Of a stretch of DNA of 64,000 nucleotides, positions 17,762 to 25,752 are shown piece by piece. The notes under the pieces are model-generated. The model was not told the DNA's origin, did no database searches, and saw nothing but the letters and a program-made list of their open reading frames with translations. The stretch lies in the NCBI GenBank assembly GCA_965603125.1, contig CBFDBU010000002.1:124001-188000 (forward strand), read 5' to 3'. The position numbers were made by a program, and so were the translations under genes. Numbering within the stretch: position 1 is the stretch's first letter; each line of letters opens with the position of its first letter. This DNA comes from JAJRTA01 sp965603125. Lineage in GTDB: Bacteria; Zixibacteria; MSB-5A5; GN15; FEB-12.

Positions 17762-20020
17762 ATGGCTAATCTCAGCAAGGTGTCTTCTTGTTTCTACCTG
17801 GGACTCGCGGGAGTTGTTGCCGGACTCGTTTTTCTGCGTGTGCCGCCCGTCGATAGCTTCTGGTCGTTGACTCTGGCTCCGGCTCTGCTGGTTTTGGCGT
17901 ACCTGGTGCTGGTTCCGGCGGGGATCTGGCCCCGACATGAACAGACAGCGGATGGGACTCAGCGACGGTCGGCCCGGTGGCGGCCCACGGGTGCTTTCTT
18001 GCTCGGCGCAGGTGTGTTCACGGTCGCTCTGACTATCTACTTGGCGACATTGTGGCCCGGGCCGGGCTGGTGGAACAGCAGCGAGTATATCTCCTGTAGC
18101 TACACGCTGGGCGTGACCGCACCACCAGGATCGTTCCTGCTTCAGCTTCTCGGCAGGTTAGCTTCGCTTGTCATCCTCGTCACCGCTCCTGCCGTTCGGA
18201 TAAACGCCCTGGTCGCGGTACTCTCGGCAACGGCAATCACAATCGTCTACATGACGACTACGCGAGTCATACGGTCATTTGAACACGCGGGCGAACGGAG
18301 AGGCATCGCTACCCTGGCGGCGGCTTTGGCCGCGCTGACGCTTGCTTTCACCTACAGCGTGTGGAGCAAGGCTACGTTCACGAACGCTTACGCGCTGTCG
18401 CTTCTGGCTTCATCGCTTCTTGTTTACCTGGCTGTCCGGTGGTGGGAGGAGGCGGACAATCCGGGCGGGGGCAACTGGCTGCTCTTGGCGGCCTTCCTAT
18501 TCGGGCTGGATCTCAGTGTGCACCGCAGCAATCTTCTACTGGCGCCGGCGTTCTTTGTTATAGTCTTGTTAAGAAGGCCCACAGCACTGCGAGACTTCCG
18601 CCTGTGGCTGGCCGGGGTTGGTTTGTTCGTACTCGGCCTGTCGCTGCAGTTGGGCATCATGCTGCGTTCCCAACTTGACCCGCTTCTGAACACAGGCGAC
18701 CCCGACACCTGGGGCGGCCTCTGGGACTACCTGACTCTCAGCCAGTTTGGAATCAAGACCTTCGGTTCCGACCTGCTGCAGCGCAAGGGGCCATTCTGGG
18801 AATACCAAGTCAAGGAGATGTACCTTCGGTATTTCGGCTGGAACTTCATCGGCATGGACTCCGCCGCCGACCGCGTCAGGTGGACCGGGCTGTGGGCCGT
18901 GCCGTTGCTGGCCGGACTGGCGGGTTTGGTCTATCATTTCGTCCGAAGCCACCGGCAGATGATTGCCCTGGCGGTCATGTTGTTCTGTGCCGCGTTTCTT
19001 GCCATTATGTATTTGAATGTCCCTGCCGGCTTCTTTCGCGACATGGACCGCCACTTTCTCTGTTCGTTCATGCTGTTTTCGATCTGGATAGGCGTGGGAT
19101 GTTACGCCGCGCTACGGCTGGCATCCAGCCAGGGCTCAAGGCGTGCTCACCTTTCATCGGGCGCATTGTGGATCACAGCCACAATACTGTGCCTTGCTTT
19201 GCCGATCAACGTTCTCCTTGCGAATTGGACGGCCAACGACATGAGCGCCAACCGCAGCAGCCACGAGTTCGGCCGCAACCTCCTTCAATCCTGCGAGCCG
19301 GACGCGATCCTGATAACGGCCGGCGACAGCGACACCTACCTGCCGTGGTACATGCAGATAGTTGAAAGCGTCCGGCCCGACGTCACGGTGCTGAATATCG
19401 GCCTGCTCAACACCGTCTCGTATCTGCGCACTACGATCGTTAAGCATCCGGACTTGCCGTGGACACTCAGCGAAGACTCTCTGCCGAACCTGGGAATCAT
19501 CCCCTGGGAAGCGGACACTGTGATCATCACCAGAGGTGGACTGAACAGTAGTTCGCTGTCATGGGTCGTCGAACCGAGCATCCCGCAGGGGTATCTGCTT
19601 GTTCAGGACCAGGTTCTGCTGGACATCCTGCGGGAGAATGCCTGGAAGCGACCGATCTGTTTTTCGGCCGGTTTTGGCATGCGACTGCCGCTGGGCCTCA
19701 GACCTCATACGCGGCTGGATGGCCTCATCCGGCGGATTGTGACTGATTCCCTGGAGTTGGCTGACTACCGAAGACTGGAAGATAATCTTCTGCGCCGGTA
19801 CGAATACCGTGGGTTGGAGAAGTGGAGCTTTCTTGACAAGACCGGCAGAAACATGATCACAATGTATCAAACAGCCTTTGCCCATCTGGCTGAGCGCTGT
19901 TCTCAGACGGGGGACGAGGCCGCCCTGGAGCGTGTAGAGCAGAAGTTCGCCGAGCTCTGGCCCGAGACCGGTGGGTTGAAGGACTGGGTGGCCGCCAGAA
20001 AAAACGGCAAACGGCCGTAG
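17762..20020 (+). CDS. DUF2723 polytopic membrane protein (glycosyltransferase-like)
   Basis: A 752-residue protein with about ten to twelve membrane helices in its first 460 residues and a soluble C-terminal part of about 270 residues. The diagnostic DUF2723 segment WNSSEYISCSYTLGV followed by APPGSFLLQLLGRL is present, the counterpart of an acidic first-loop motif in GT-C glycosyltransferases. Members have been linked to O-mannosyl transfer in eukaryotes (TMEM260); in bacteria the substrate is unproven. The later TAGDSDTYLPWYMQ and DVTVLNIGLLNT segments are typical of the family's soluble domain. It precedes cmk by about 70 bases. Confidence 0.85.
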   Translation: MANLSKVSSCFYLGLAGVVAGLVFLRVPPVDSFWSLTLAPALLVLAYLVLVPAGIWPRHEQTADGTQRRSARWRPTGAFLLGAGVFTVALTIYLATLWPGPGWWNSSEYISCSYTLGVTAPPGSFLLQLLGRLASLVILVTAPAVRINALVAVLSATAITIVYMTTTRVIRSFEHAGERRGIATLAAALAALTLAFTYSVWSKATFTNAYALSLLASSLLVYLAVRWWEEADNPGGGNWLLLAAFLFGLDLSVHRSNLLLAPAFFVIVLLRRPTALRDFRLWLAGVGLFVLGLSLQLGIMLRSQLDPLLNTGDPDTWGGLWDYLTLSQFGIKTFGSDLLQRKGPFWEYQVKEMYLRYFGWNFIGMDSAADRVRWTGLWAVPLLAGLAGLVYHFVRSHRQMIALAVMLFCAAFLAIMYLNVPAGFFRDMDRHFLCSFMLFSIWIGVGCYAALRLASSQGSRRAHLSSGALWITATILCLALPINVLLANWTANDMSANRSSHEFGRNLLQSCEPDAILITAGDSDTYLPWYMQIVESVRPDVTVLNIGLLNTVSYLRTTIVKHPDLPWTLSEDSLPNLGIIPWEADTVIITRGGLNSSSLSWVVEPSIPQGYLLVQDQVLLDILRENAWKRPICFSAGFGMRLPLGLRPHTRLDGLIRRIVTDSLELADYRRLEDNLLRRYEYRGLEKWSFLDKTGRNMITMYQTAFAHLAERCSQTGDEAALERVEQKFAELWPETGGLKDWVAARKNGKRP

Positions 20021-20088
20021 TTCGAACCCCGCTGTCGCCGGACTTTTTTCCCATTGCCTTTCGACACGCCATAGTATAACATTTCCTT

Positions 20089-20790
20089 ATGCAACCATTG
20101 CGGTTGAATCTGTCCCGGCTCAAGGGCAAGATAATCGCTGTCGACGGCCCGGCCGGATCGGGCAAATCCACTACCGCCCGTCTTCTTGCCGACCGGCTGG
20201 GGTATGTCTATCTGGATACAGGCGCCATGTATCGCGCCCTGACCCTGTTCGCGATTGAACAAGGCATACCCCCGTTGGACGGCAGGGCGCTGGCCGTGGC
20301 GGCTCAAAAAGTGCCGATAGAGTTTCGCAGCGACGGTGAGGTCAATCGGGTTCTGCTCAACGGCGTCGATGTTACCGAGAAGATACGCTCGGTAGACGTG
20401 ACGCAACACGTCTCTGAGGTCTCGGCGCACAAGGAGGTCCGCGAGGGAATGGTGGCCCGGCAGCGGCAACTGGCCAGGGACGGATCGATTGTGGCCGAAG
20501 GCAGAGATACGACGACGGTGGTGTTCCCTGATGCCGACATGAAAATCTACCTTGACGCCAGTCCCCACCAGCGGGCCCAGCGACGTCTCTTAGACATGGC
20601 TCGGATGGGCATCTCGACCACGCTTGAAGAGCAGGAGGCCGATATCAAGCGGCGCGACGAGTACGATTCGCAGCGGGCGCATTCTCCGCTGACCAAAGCC
20701 CGGGACGCCTACGTTGTCGACACCAGCGCCATGACTATCGAGGGGCAGGTCGACCATATCATCCAGTTGATCCTCTCAATTTTCAAATAG
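20089..20790 (+). CDS. cmk: Cytidylate kinase
   Basis: Phosphorylates CMP and dCMP with ATP in pyrimidine salvage. The P-loop VDGPAGSGKSTTAR is at residues 17-30, followed by YLDTGAMYRALT, and the nucleotide-binding segments AEGRDTTTVVFPDA and RRDEYDSQRAHSPL. The 233 residues agree with the bacterial enzyme. One base separates its stop from the plsC start, and rpsA follows, a gene order (cmk-plsC-rpsA) seen in many bacteria. Confidence 0.97.
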   Translation: MQPLRLNLSRLKGKIIAVDGPAGSGKSTTARLLADRLGYVYLDTGAMYRALTLFAIEQGIPPLDGRALAVAAQKVPIEFRSDGEVNRVLLNGVDVTEKIRSVDVTQHVSEVSAHKEVREGMVARQRQLARDGSIVAEGRDTTTVVFPDADMKIYLDASPHQRAQRRLLDMARMGISTTLEEQEADIKRRDEYDSQRAHSPLTKARDAYVVDTSAMTIEGQVDHIIQLILSIFK

Positions 20791-20791
20791 C

Positions 20792-21433
20792 ATGAAGTTA
20801 GTATACTACTCTGTCTGGATCCTGATCCGTCTCGTCAGCAAGCTTCTCTTCCGCATCAGGGTGAGCGGCAAGGAGCATTTCCCCCGGCAGGGCGGGTTTA
20901 TCGTGGCCACCAACCACTTATCCTATTTCGATCCGCTGCTGGTCGGTTCCTGGTCCCCCCGCGAGTTGTACTATCTGGCCAAAGTGGAGCTTTTTCGCTT
21001 TGGCCTCATCGGCTGGTTCCTGCGGGGCGTAAATGCTCTCCCGGTCAGGCGGGCCACAATCGACCGCGCGGCTATCGAGGTCTGCGTGGAGACTATCCGA
21101 TCCGGCCGCGGGCTGGTGGTCTTTCCTGAGGGTACGCGTTCGAGGTCGGCGCATTTCCTTGAGCCCAAAGCCGGTATCGGCATGATCGCATCTCAGGCCG
21201 GTTGCCTCATTATACCCGGTTACATAAGCGGATCAAACCGGCTGAGGGACTGCTTTCTCGGCAGGGAAAACTTCAGCATTACCTTCGGCGAGCCGCTTCC
21301 GGCCGAATGGGTATCATCGATTCCGGCCGACAAGGATGGGTACCGCGAAATCGCCACGACCGTGATGGAGCACATTGCTGATCTCAGAGACCGGGTGGTG
21401 TCGGTCAAGTCGAAGCCCCCGAAGGCCGACTAA
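20792..21433 (+). CDS. plsC: 1-acyl-sn-glycerol-3-phosphate acyltransferase
   Basis: Adds the second acyl chain to lysophosphatidic acid to make phosphatidic acid, at the inner membrane. The catalytic block NHLSYFDPLLVG (H-x4-D) is near residue 42, the substrate block is FPEGTRSRS, and the last block is LIIPGYISGSNRL. An N-terminal hydrophobic stretch anchors it. It is translationally linked to cmk, beginning one base after it. Confidence 0.95.
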   Translation: MKLVYYSVWILIRLVSKLLFRIRVSGKEHFPRQGGFIVATNHLSYFDPLLVGSWSPRELYYLAKVELFRFGLIGWFLRGVNALPVRRATIDRAAIEVCVETIRSGRGLVVFPEGTRSRSAHFLEPKAGIGMIASQAGCLIIPGYISGSNRLRDCFLGRENFSITFGEPLPAEWVSSIPADKDGYREIATTVMEHIADLRDRVVSVKSKPPKAD

Positions 21434-21462
21434 ATAGTGTGTTCCCGGGCGGCAGAAATGGC

Positions 21463-21490
21463 TTGCTAAGCCGGCGCTTTCTGTTACATT
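21463..21490 (+). promoter_or_regulatory. Candidate rpsA promoter
   Basis: TTGCTA, 16 bases, TACATT, giving a leader of about 105 bases before the S1 start. Leaders of this kind often hold the S1 autoregulatory site; no specific fold was identified here. Confidence 0.5.
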
Positions 21491-21603
21491 ATGGTTTGCT
21501 TCAACGGCGACACGCCGCTCTGGGGCGGTTCTCTGGTGGTTTTCCCGTCGTCGGGAAAAAATCCAAACTGCCGGGGTTTTCGTAAGGAGGTTCTCTTTTG
21601 TAA

Positions 21604-23841
21604 ATGGCAGAGGCCAAGACTACTGTTACTTCAAGCAAAACCGCCAAGGTTTCCAAGCGCAAGACCAGCGCTGCAAGAAAAACAAGAAAGGTCAAAACCA
21701 AAATCACCAAGACCCGGGCCGCCGGTGTCATCGCTGTCGCGACGAAACCGAAAGAACGGGAAAAGCATGAGCGGATTCTGACCGAGCGTCATCGCCGAAT
21801 GCTGGAGAAGGCCAGGGTGCGCGAATCGATACCGGCCGTAGAACCTCCGCCCCCGGAGATGGCTGCCGTAAAGATCACCGACATCGCCGGTGTCGTATAC
21901 GAGGCCGCCGACTACGATGCCATGGTCGATATGTACGACTCGACCATCAAGGATATCAAGGAGGGCGAAGTAGTCTCCGGCACCGTCATGGGTGTGACCC
22001 GGGACGATGTTATTGTCGACGTCGGCTTCAAATCCGAGGGCATTATCCCCCTCAACGAGTTCCCCAAGCCGTTGAATATCGCGGTGGGGGAGAACATCGA
22101 AGTCTTCCTGGAGCAGATTGAGGACGCCAACGGCCAGCTTGTCCTTTCCAAACAGAAGGCCGATTTCATGCGCGTCTGGGACAACATCCGTGAGGTTCAC
22201 GACTCCGGGAACCAGATCGAAGGCAGGGTGGTACGCCGTATCAAGGGCGGCCTGGTAGTGGATATCCAGGGTGTTGACGCCTTCCTGCCCGGCTCTCAGG
22301 TCGCTTTGCGGCAGGTGCCGGATTTCGACGCCCTCATCGGCGAGACGATGGAACTTAAGATCATCAAGATCAACAAGAGCCGCCGCAACATCGTCGTGTC
22401 GCGCCGGATGATACTCGAAGAAAAACGGGAGACGATGCGCGCCTCGCTTCTCAGCGAGATAGGCATCGGACAAATCCGCCAGGGTATCGTGAAGAACATA
22501 ACCGACTTCGGTGTCTTCATCGACCTCGGCGGCGTCGACGGTCTTCTGCACATCACGGACATGTCGTGGGGGCGGATCCGCCATCCCTCGGAGGTGGTCT
22601 CCCTGAGTGCGCAGATCGACGTCAAGGTTCTGGACTTTGACGAGAAGACCTCCCGCATCAGCCTCGGCCTCAAGCAGATGACCCCGTACCCGTGGGAGAA
22701 CATTGAGCAGAAGTACCCGCTGGGCAGGAAGGTCACCGGTCGCGTGGTGTCTATCACCGATTACGGCGCCTTCGTAGAGCTTGAGAAGGGCGTGGAGGGG
22801 CTGATCCATATCTCCGAGATGTCCTGGACGCAGCATATCAAGCACCCCTCGAAGATTATGAACGTCAACGACCAGGTGGAGGCGGTGGTCCTTTCGGTGG
22901 ACAAGGACAACGAGAAGATATCGCTGGGTATCAAGCAGATGGAGCCCGATCCATGGACCACCATCGAGGAGAAATACCCGCCCGGCCAAGTCGTTGCCGG
23001 AAAAGTGCGCAACCTGACCGCGTTCGGTGCTTTTGTCGAACTGGAGGAAGGAATCGACGGACTAGTTCATATTTCCGACATGTCCTGGACCAAGCGGATC
23101 CAGCATCCTTCGGAAGTCATGAAGAAAGGCGGGAAACTGGAGGTCAAGATCCTCAAGGTCGATCATGAGCATCGGCGCATTTCCCTCGGCTACAAGCAAC
23201 TCACCCAGGATCCGTGGCCGGAGATAAGCCGGAAATACGCGGTCGGCACCGACTGCCTGGGCAGCATCTCCAGAGTGTTGGATCGCGGTGTTGTGGTCGA
23301 TCTTGATGGAGATATCGAAGGTTTTGTGCCGACTGCCCAGCTCGGGCGCAAGGAGCTCAAAGACGCTACGGGCTCCTTTGCCGAAGGGGAGTCTATTCCG
23401 CTGCAAGTGACCGAGTTGGACAAGAACCAGCGCAAAGTGGTCCTGTCGGTTATCGCTTACTATAAGAAGCGGGAACGGGCCGAGTTTGACGAGTTCCTCG
23501 CCAAGCACGAGCCCCAACCGGCTACTCTTGGCGACGCCATGCCCGAAGAACTGAAAGCCCAGGCGGAAACCACAGCGGCACCGCCCGCTAAAGAGCAGGC
23601 TCAGCCTGAAGGCGATGCGGCCGCAACTGAGACAGTCGCCAAGACTTCAGCGGCGGAGGATACACCTGTCGTGGAGCAACCGCCCGCGGAAGCAGCACCT
23701 GCCGTGGAGCAGCCGCCCGCGGAAGCAGCACCTGCCGAGGCGGACGAGGAAGCAGCAGTCAAGGCCGAGGTTACAGACGCACCCGAATCGGAGCCTTCTG
23801 CTCCCGAGGATTCCGAGGAGCCTCCGAAACAAGAGGAGTAG
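21604..23841 (+). CDS. rpsA: 30S ribosomal protein S1
   Basis: S1 helps mRNA bind the small ribosomal subunit. Six S1 RNA-binding repeats are visible from about residue 120 to 615; repeats three to five carry the strong GxVxxITDFGVFIDL and HISDMSW signatures. The protein has two unusual ends: a lysine/arginine-rich N-terminal 40 residues (KTAKVSKRKTSAARKTRK) and a C-terminal tail of over 100 residues rich in Ala, Pro and Glu that includes an 11-residue duplication. AAGGAGG lies 13 bases before the ATG. Confidence 0.96.
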   Translation: MAEAKTTVTSSKTAKVSKRKTSAARKTRKVKTKITKTRAAGVIAVATKPKEREKHERILTERHRRMLEKARVRESIPAVEPPPPEMAAVKITDIAGVVYEAADYDAMVDMYDSTIKDIKEGEVVSGTVMGVTRDDVIVDVGFKSEGIIPLNEFPKPLNIAVGENIEVFLEQIEDANGQLVLSKQKADFMRVWDNIREVHDSGNQIEGRVVRRIKGGLVVDIQGVDAFLPGSQVALRQVPDFDALIGETMELKIIKINKSRRNIVVSRRMILEEKRETMRASLLSEIGIGQIRQGIVKNITDFGVFIDLGGVDGLLHITDMSWGRIRHPSEVVSLSAQIDVKVLDFDEKTSRISLGLKQMTPYPWENIEQKYPLGRKVTGRVVSITDYGAFVELEKGVEGLIHISEMSWTQHIKHPSKIMNVNDQVEAVVLSVDKDNEKISLGIKQMEPDPWTTIEEKYPPGQVVAGKVRNLTAFGAFVELEEGIDGLVHISDMSWTKRIQHPSEVMKKGGKLEVKILKVDHEHRRISLGYKQLTQDPWPEISRKYAVGTDCLGSISRVLDRGVVVDLDGDIEGFVPTAQLGRKELKDATGSFAEGESIPLQVTELDKNQRKVVLSVIAYYKKRERAEFDEFLAKHEPQPATLGDAMPEELKAQAETTAAPPAKEQAQPEGDAAATETVAKTSAAEDTPVVEQPPAEAAPAVEQPPAEAAPAEADEEAAVKAEVTDAPESEPSAPEDSEEPPKQEE
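23671..23736 (+). repeat. Two tandem 33-base units in the S1 tail
   Basis: Two copies, differing at one base, encode VEQPPAEAAPA twice in the acidic C-terminal tail of ribosomal protein S1. The frame is kept, so the number of units could vary between strains. Confidence 0.88.
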
Positions 23842-23869
23842 CCCCACATCTACAGAAAGTGACAACGTC

Positions 23870-23901
23870 ACCGGTGGTCGCGCCCGCGGCCACCGGTTTT
23901 T
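23870..23901 (+). terminator. Rho-independent terminator of rpsA
   Basis: ACCGGTGG pairs with CCACCGGT around a GC-rich inner stem and is followed by a run of T. It starts 29 bases after the rpsA stop. Confidence 0.9.
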
Positions 23902-24072
23902 CTATGTGGTGCGCAGGTGAGCAGATTTGTCAGGAGGTTGCCCGGCGCGGTCGATCTCATGCGGACAGCCGCCAGGCAAATTCCGCTTGGCTTGGCATGG
24001 ATTTTTCGTTATTGTTTGACCGTCGGGCATCGGTGAGTCCGGCCATTTGCCGGCCGGAATACCGGCAGGTAT

Positions 24073-24145
24073 GGGGCAGTAGCTCAGTTGGGAGAGCGCC
24101 ACGTTCGCAACGTGGAGGTCGTGGGTTCGATCCCCATCTGCTCCA
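24073..24145 (+). tRNA. tRNA-Ala (anticodon CGC)
   Basis: The full cloverleaf is readable: acceptor GGGGCAG/CTGCTCC, D arm GCTC/GAGC, anticodon arm CCACG-TTCGCAA-CGTGG with anticodon CGC, T arm GTGGG-TTCGATC-CCCAT. The G3-U70 wobble pair, the main identity element of tRNA-Ala, is present, and the discriminator base is A. No CCA is encoded, so it must be added after transcription. It reads GCG codons. Confidence 0.97.
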
Positions 24146-24324
24146 TTTGTAATTGTACTGAGGCCGGGTCGCTTTGCAGAGTTCGACACCGCTTTCCCGT
24201 ACGCGACCGGCGCTGGTCGCCGATTCTGCGGTTGCGGTAGCAAGCCGAAGCAGCTCAAGGCCCCGGCAATTGCACTATTCCGACCGTCGGCGCGGCAGAT
24301 TTGCTCTTTGAAAACGTCACCTGT

Positions 24325-24360
24325 CAGCAGGTCGAAACCATCGCGGTTTCGGTGTCCTGC
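24325..24360. repeat. Palindromic repeat upstream of the SRP RNA
   Basis: CGAAACC-ATCGC-GGTTTCG nested inside CAGG/CCTG. Its reverse complement resembles the palindrome at 27640-27692 (shared GAAACCGC, GGTTT and GACCT blocks), so both belong to one dispersed family. Confidence 0.55.
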
Positions 24361-24380
24361 AGGAACAAGACAAGCATAGC

Positions 24381-24647
24381 TTGTGTGCTAGATGGGGAGT
24401 TAGCGGTGCCCTGTAACCCGGAATCCGCTATACCGGGGTCGAATTCCCACCCGAGGGTTTAGCTGTCGTCAAGCGGCGACGTCTAAGCGGTGTTGAGGGT
24501 CGGGTCCTGTACAACAGCAGCCTATGAACCCCGTCAGGACCGGGAGGTAGCAGCGGTAAGTAGTCACTGGTGTGTGTTGCGGGGTCACCCGGCCGGAGCT
24601 GGCTGGGCGAAGCCCTTCTCGCCGGCGGCTCGGAGGTGGGTGCACAA
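24381..24647 (+). ncRNA. ffs: Signal recognition particle RNA, long bacterial form with Alu domain
   Basis: RNA core of the signal recognition particle, which binds Ffh and targets membrane and secreted proteins. The universal S-domain helix 8 is seen as GTCAGGACC-GGGA-GGTAGCAGC at about 24533-24554; the tetraloop is GGGA instead of the common GGAA. The 5' part GTGCTAGATGGGGAGTTAGC, GGTGCCCTGTAACC and GTCGAATTCCC matches the Alu domain of the Bacillus-type scRNA, and the ends TTGTG and CACAA pair. Length of about 267 bases fits the long form. The ends are estimated by comparison. It follows tRNA-Ala by about 235 bases. Confidence 0.92.
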
Positions 24648-24654
24648 AAATATG

Positions 24655-24681
24655 AAGCCCGCTGGTTTGCGCCAGTGGGCT
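24655..24681 (+). terminator. Hairpin at the 3' end of the SRP RNA
   Basis: AAGCCCGCTGG pairs with CCAGTGGGCTT across a 6-base loop, just after the SRP RNA. It lacks a long T run, so it could end transcription weakly or protect the 3' end. Confidence 0.6.
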
Positions 24682-24713
24682 TGACTTCACGCGACTAGCC
24701 CGTATTGGCGATC

Positions 24714-25433
24714 ATGAAAAGAACCAAACATGTTGTCCTCACTACGCGACCGTTTCAAACCTTGTTCGAGGGGATGGAAGCCTTGCTCCAGGAGGCAGAA
24801 TCTCTACACAGCAAAATCAAATCCCATGATATCTCCAGCGGGCCGTTTCCTGACCAAAAACTCTGGTCGTTGGAGAAGCACCTTTCACTCGGCAGCTTCC
24901 TACACGGATTTGCCGGCCTTGAGGCGTTCGTCCACAATGTCCGGCTTGAGTTCAAACGAAGGGAGCCGAGCGATCTGCCGGATAGTTTCTTCGGAAAACA
25001 GAAGAGAGTCGAACAACTGAAAATAAAGAAGGATTTCGAATGGTGGCCGATCACCGAGAAGGTTTTCTTCATTCCGTCGCTTTGCTGCGATGAACTCAAA
25101 GCACCCAGTTCTTTCTTTAAGAAGAACTCCAAGAAATGGCATCAGTTTGCCGAGATTGTTAGCGTCCGCAATTCCATAGCGCACGCAAAGCCCGTCGATA
25201 GAAAGATGACGATCACACTCAAACCGGACAAGATCCATGAAGCTGATGACTCCCACAAGAGCAACTTCAGACCTTGTACACAGATTCCGAAAGATCTTAG
25301 GATCTTTAACTATGAGTGCGCTTCAAAGGCTCGCGACATCATTGTCTGGGTTAGAGACAGGCTTGTGGAGTCTCTCGACAGAAAGATCACTCCCGAGTAC
25401 TTCACTGACGAGATATTACAGATTATTGATTGA
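24714..25433 (+). CDS. HEPN-like protein
   Basis: About 239 residues, mostly helical, of unknown family. The segment EIVSVRNSIAHAKPV carries the R-x4-H pattern of HEPN domains, which in many toxins and anti-phage proteins forms an RNA-cutting site between two subunits. The earlier LGSFLHGFAGLEAFVHNVRLEF would be the first helical pair. I prefer the ATG at 24714; a TTG at 24705 would add three residues. It stands alone just after the SRP RNA; no antitoxin is adjacent. RNase activity is inferred from the motif only. Confidence 0.65.
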   Translation: MKRTKHVVLTTRPFQTLFEGMEALLQEAESLHSKIKSHDISSGPFPDQKLWSLEKHLSLGSFLHGFAGLEAFVHNVRLEFKRREPSDLPDSFFGKQKRVEQLKIKKDFEWWPITEKVFFIPSLCCDELKAPSSFFKKNSKKWHQFAEIVSVRNSIAHAKPVDRKMTITLKPDKIHEADDSHKSNFRPCTQIPKDLRIFNYECASKARDIIVWVRDRLVESLDRKITPEYFTDEILQIID

Positions 25434-25436
25434 ATA

Positions 25437-25752
25437 CACGCCATAGCGGTCCCGCCCGTTGGCTATTGAGCGGCACTGAGGCGCTCCATCAAGTGCGCTG
25501 ACTATCCCGAATGTGCCAAGGGATACCCAGCCTAACTCCGTTTCATTCAGCCCACCGGTAAGGGTTTATGAACCATGTGATGCAATCTCAATGGTGACCG
25601 CCTCTGACAATGGACGCATGAGGCAGTGGAATATCAAGTATTTAACGCCGGCCGGAGCAGGCATAAACTTGTTGATTTGCGGCCTCGTCGCTCTTATTTG
25701 AGCGGCGTCGACATCGAATCCCCATCCCGCATGGGAGAAACAGGAGAGCAGC
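25437..25752. other. Intergenic stretch upstream of the symporter
   Basis: About 315 bases without a credible gene, terminator or clear promoter. I see only short, poorly supported frames. Confidence 0.5.

Noticed and set aside
21631..22989. 452-codon minus-strand frame opposite rpsA
   Set aside because: Antisense shadow of a certain core gene; composition (many H, D, R, L) reflects the complement of S1.
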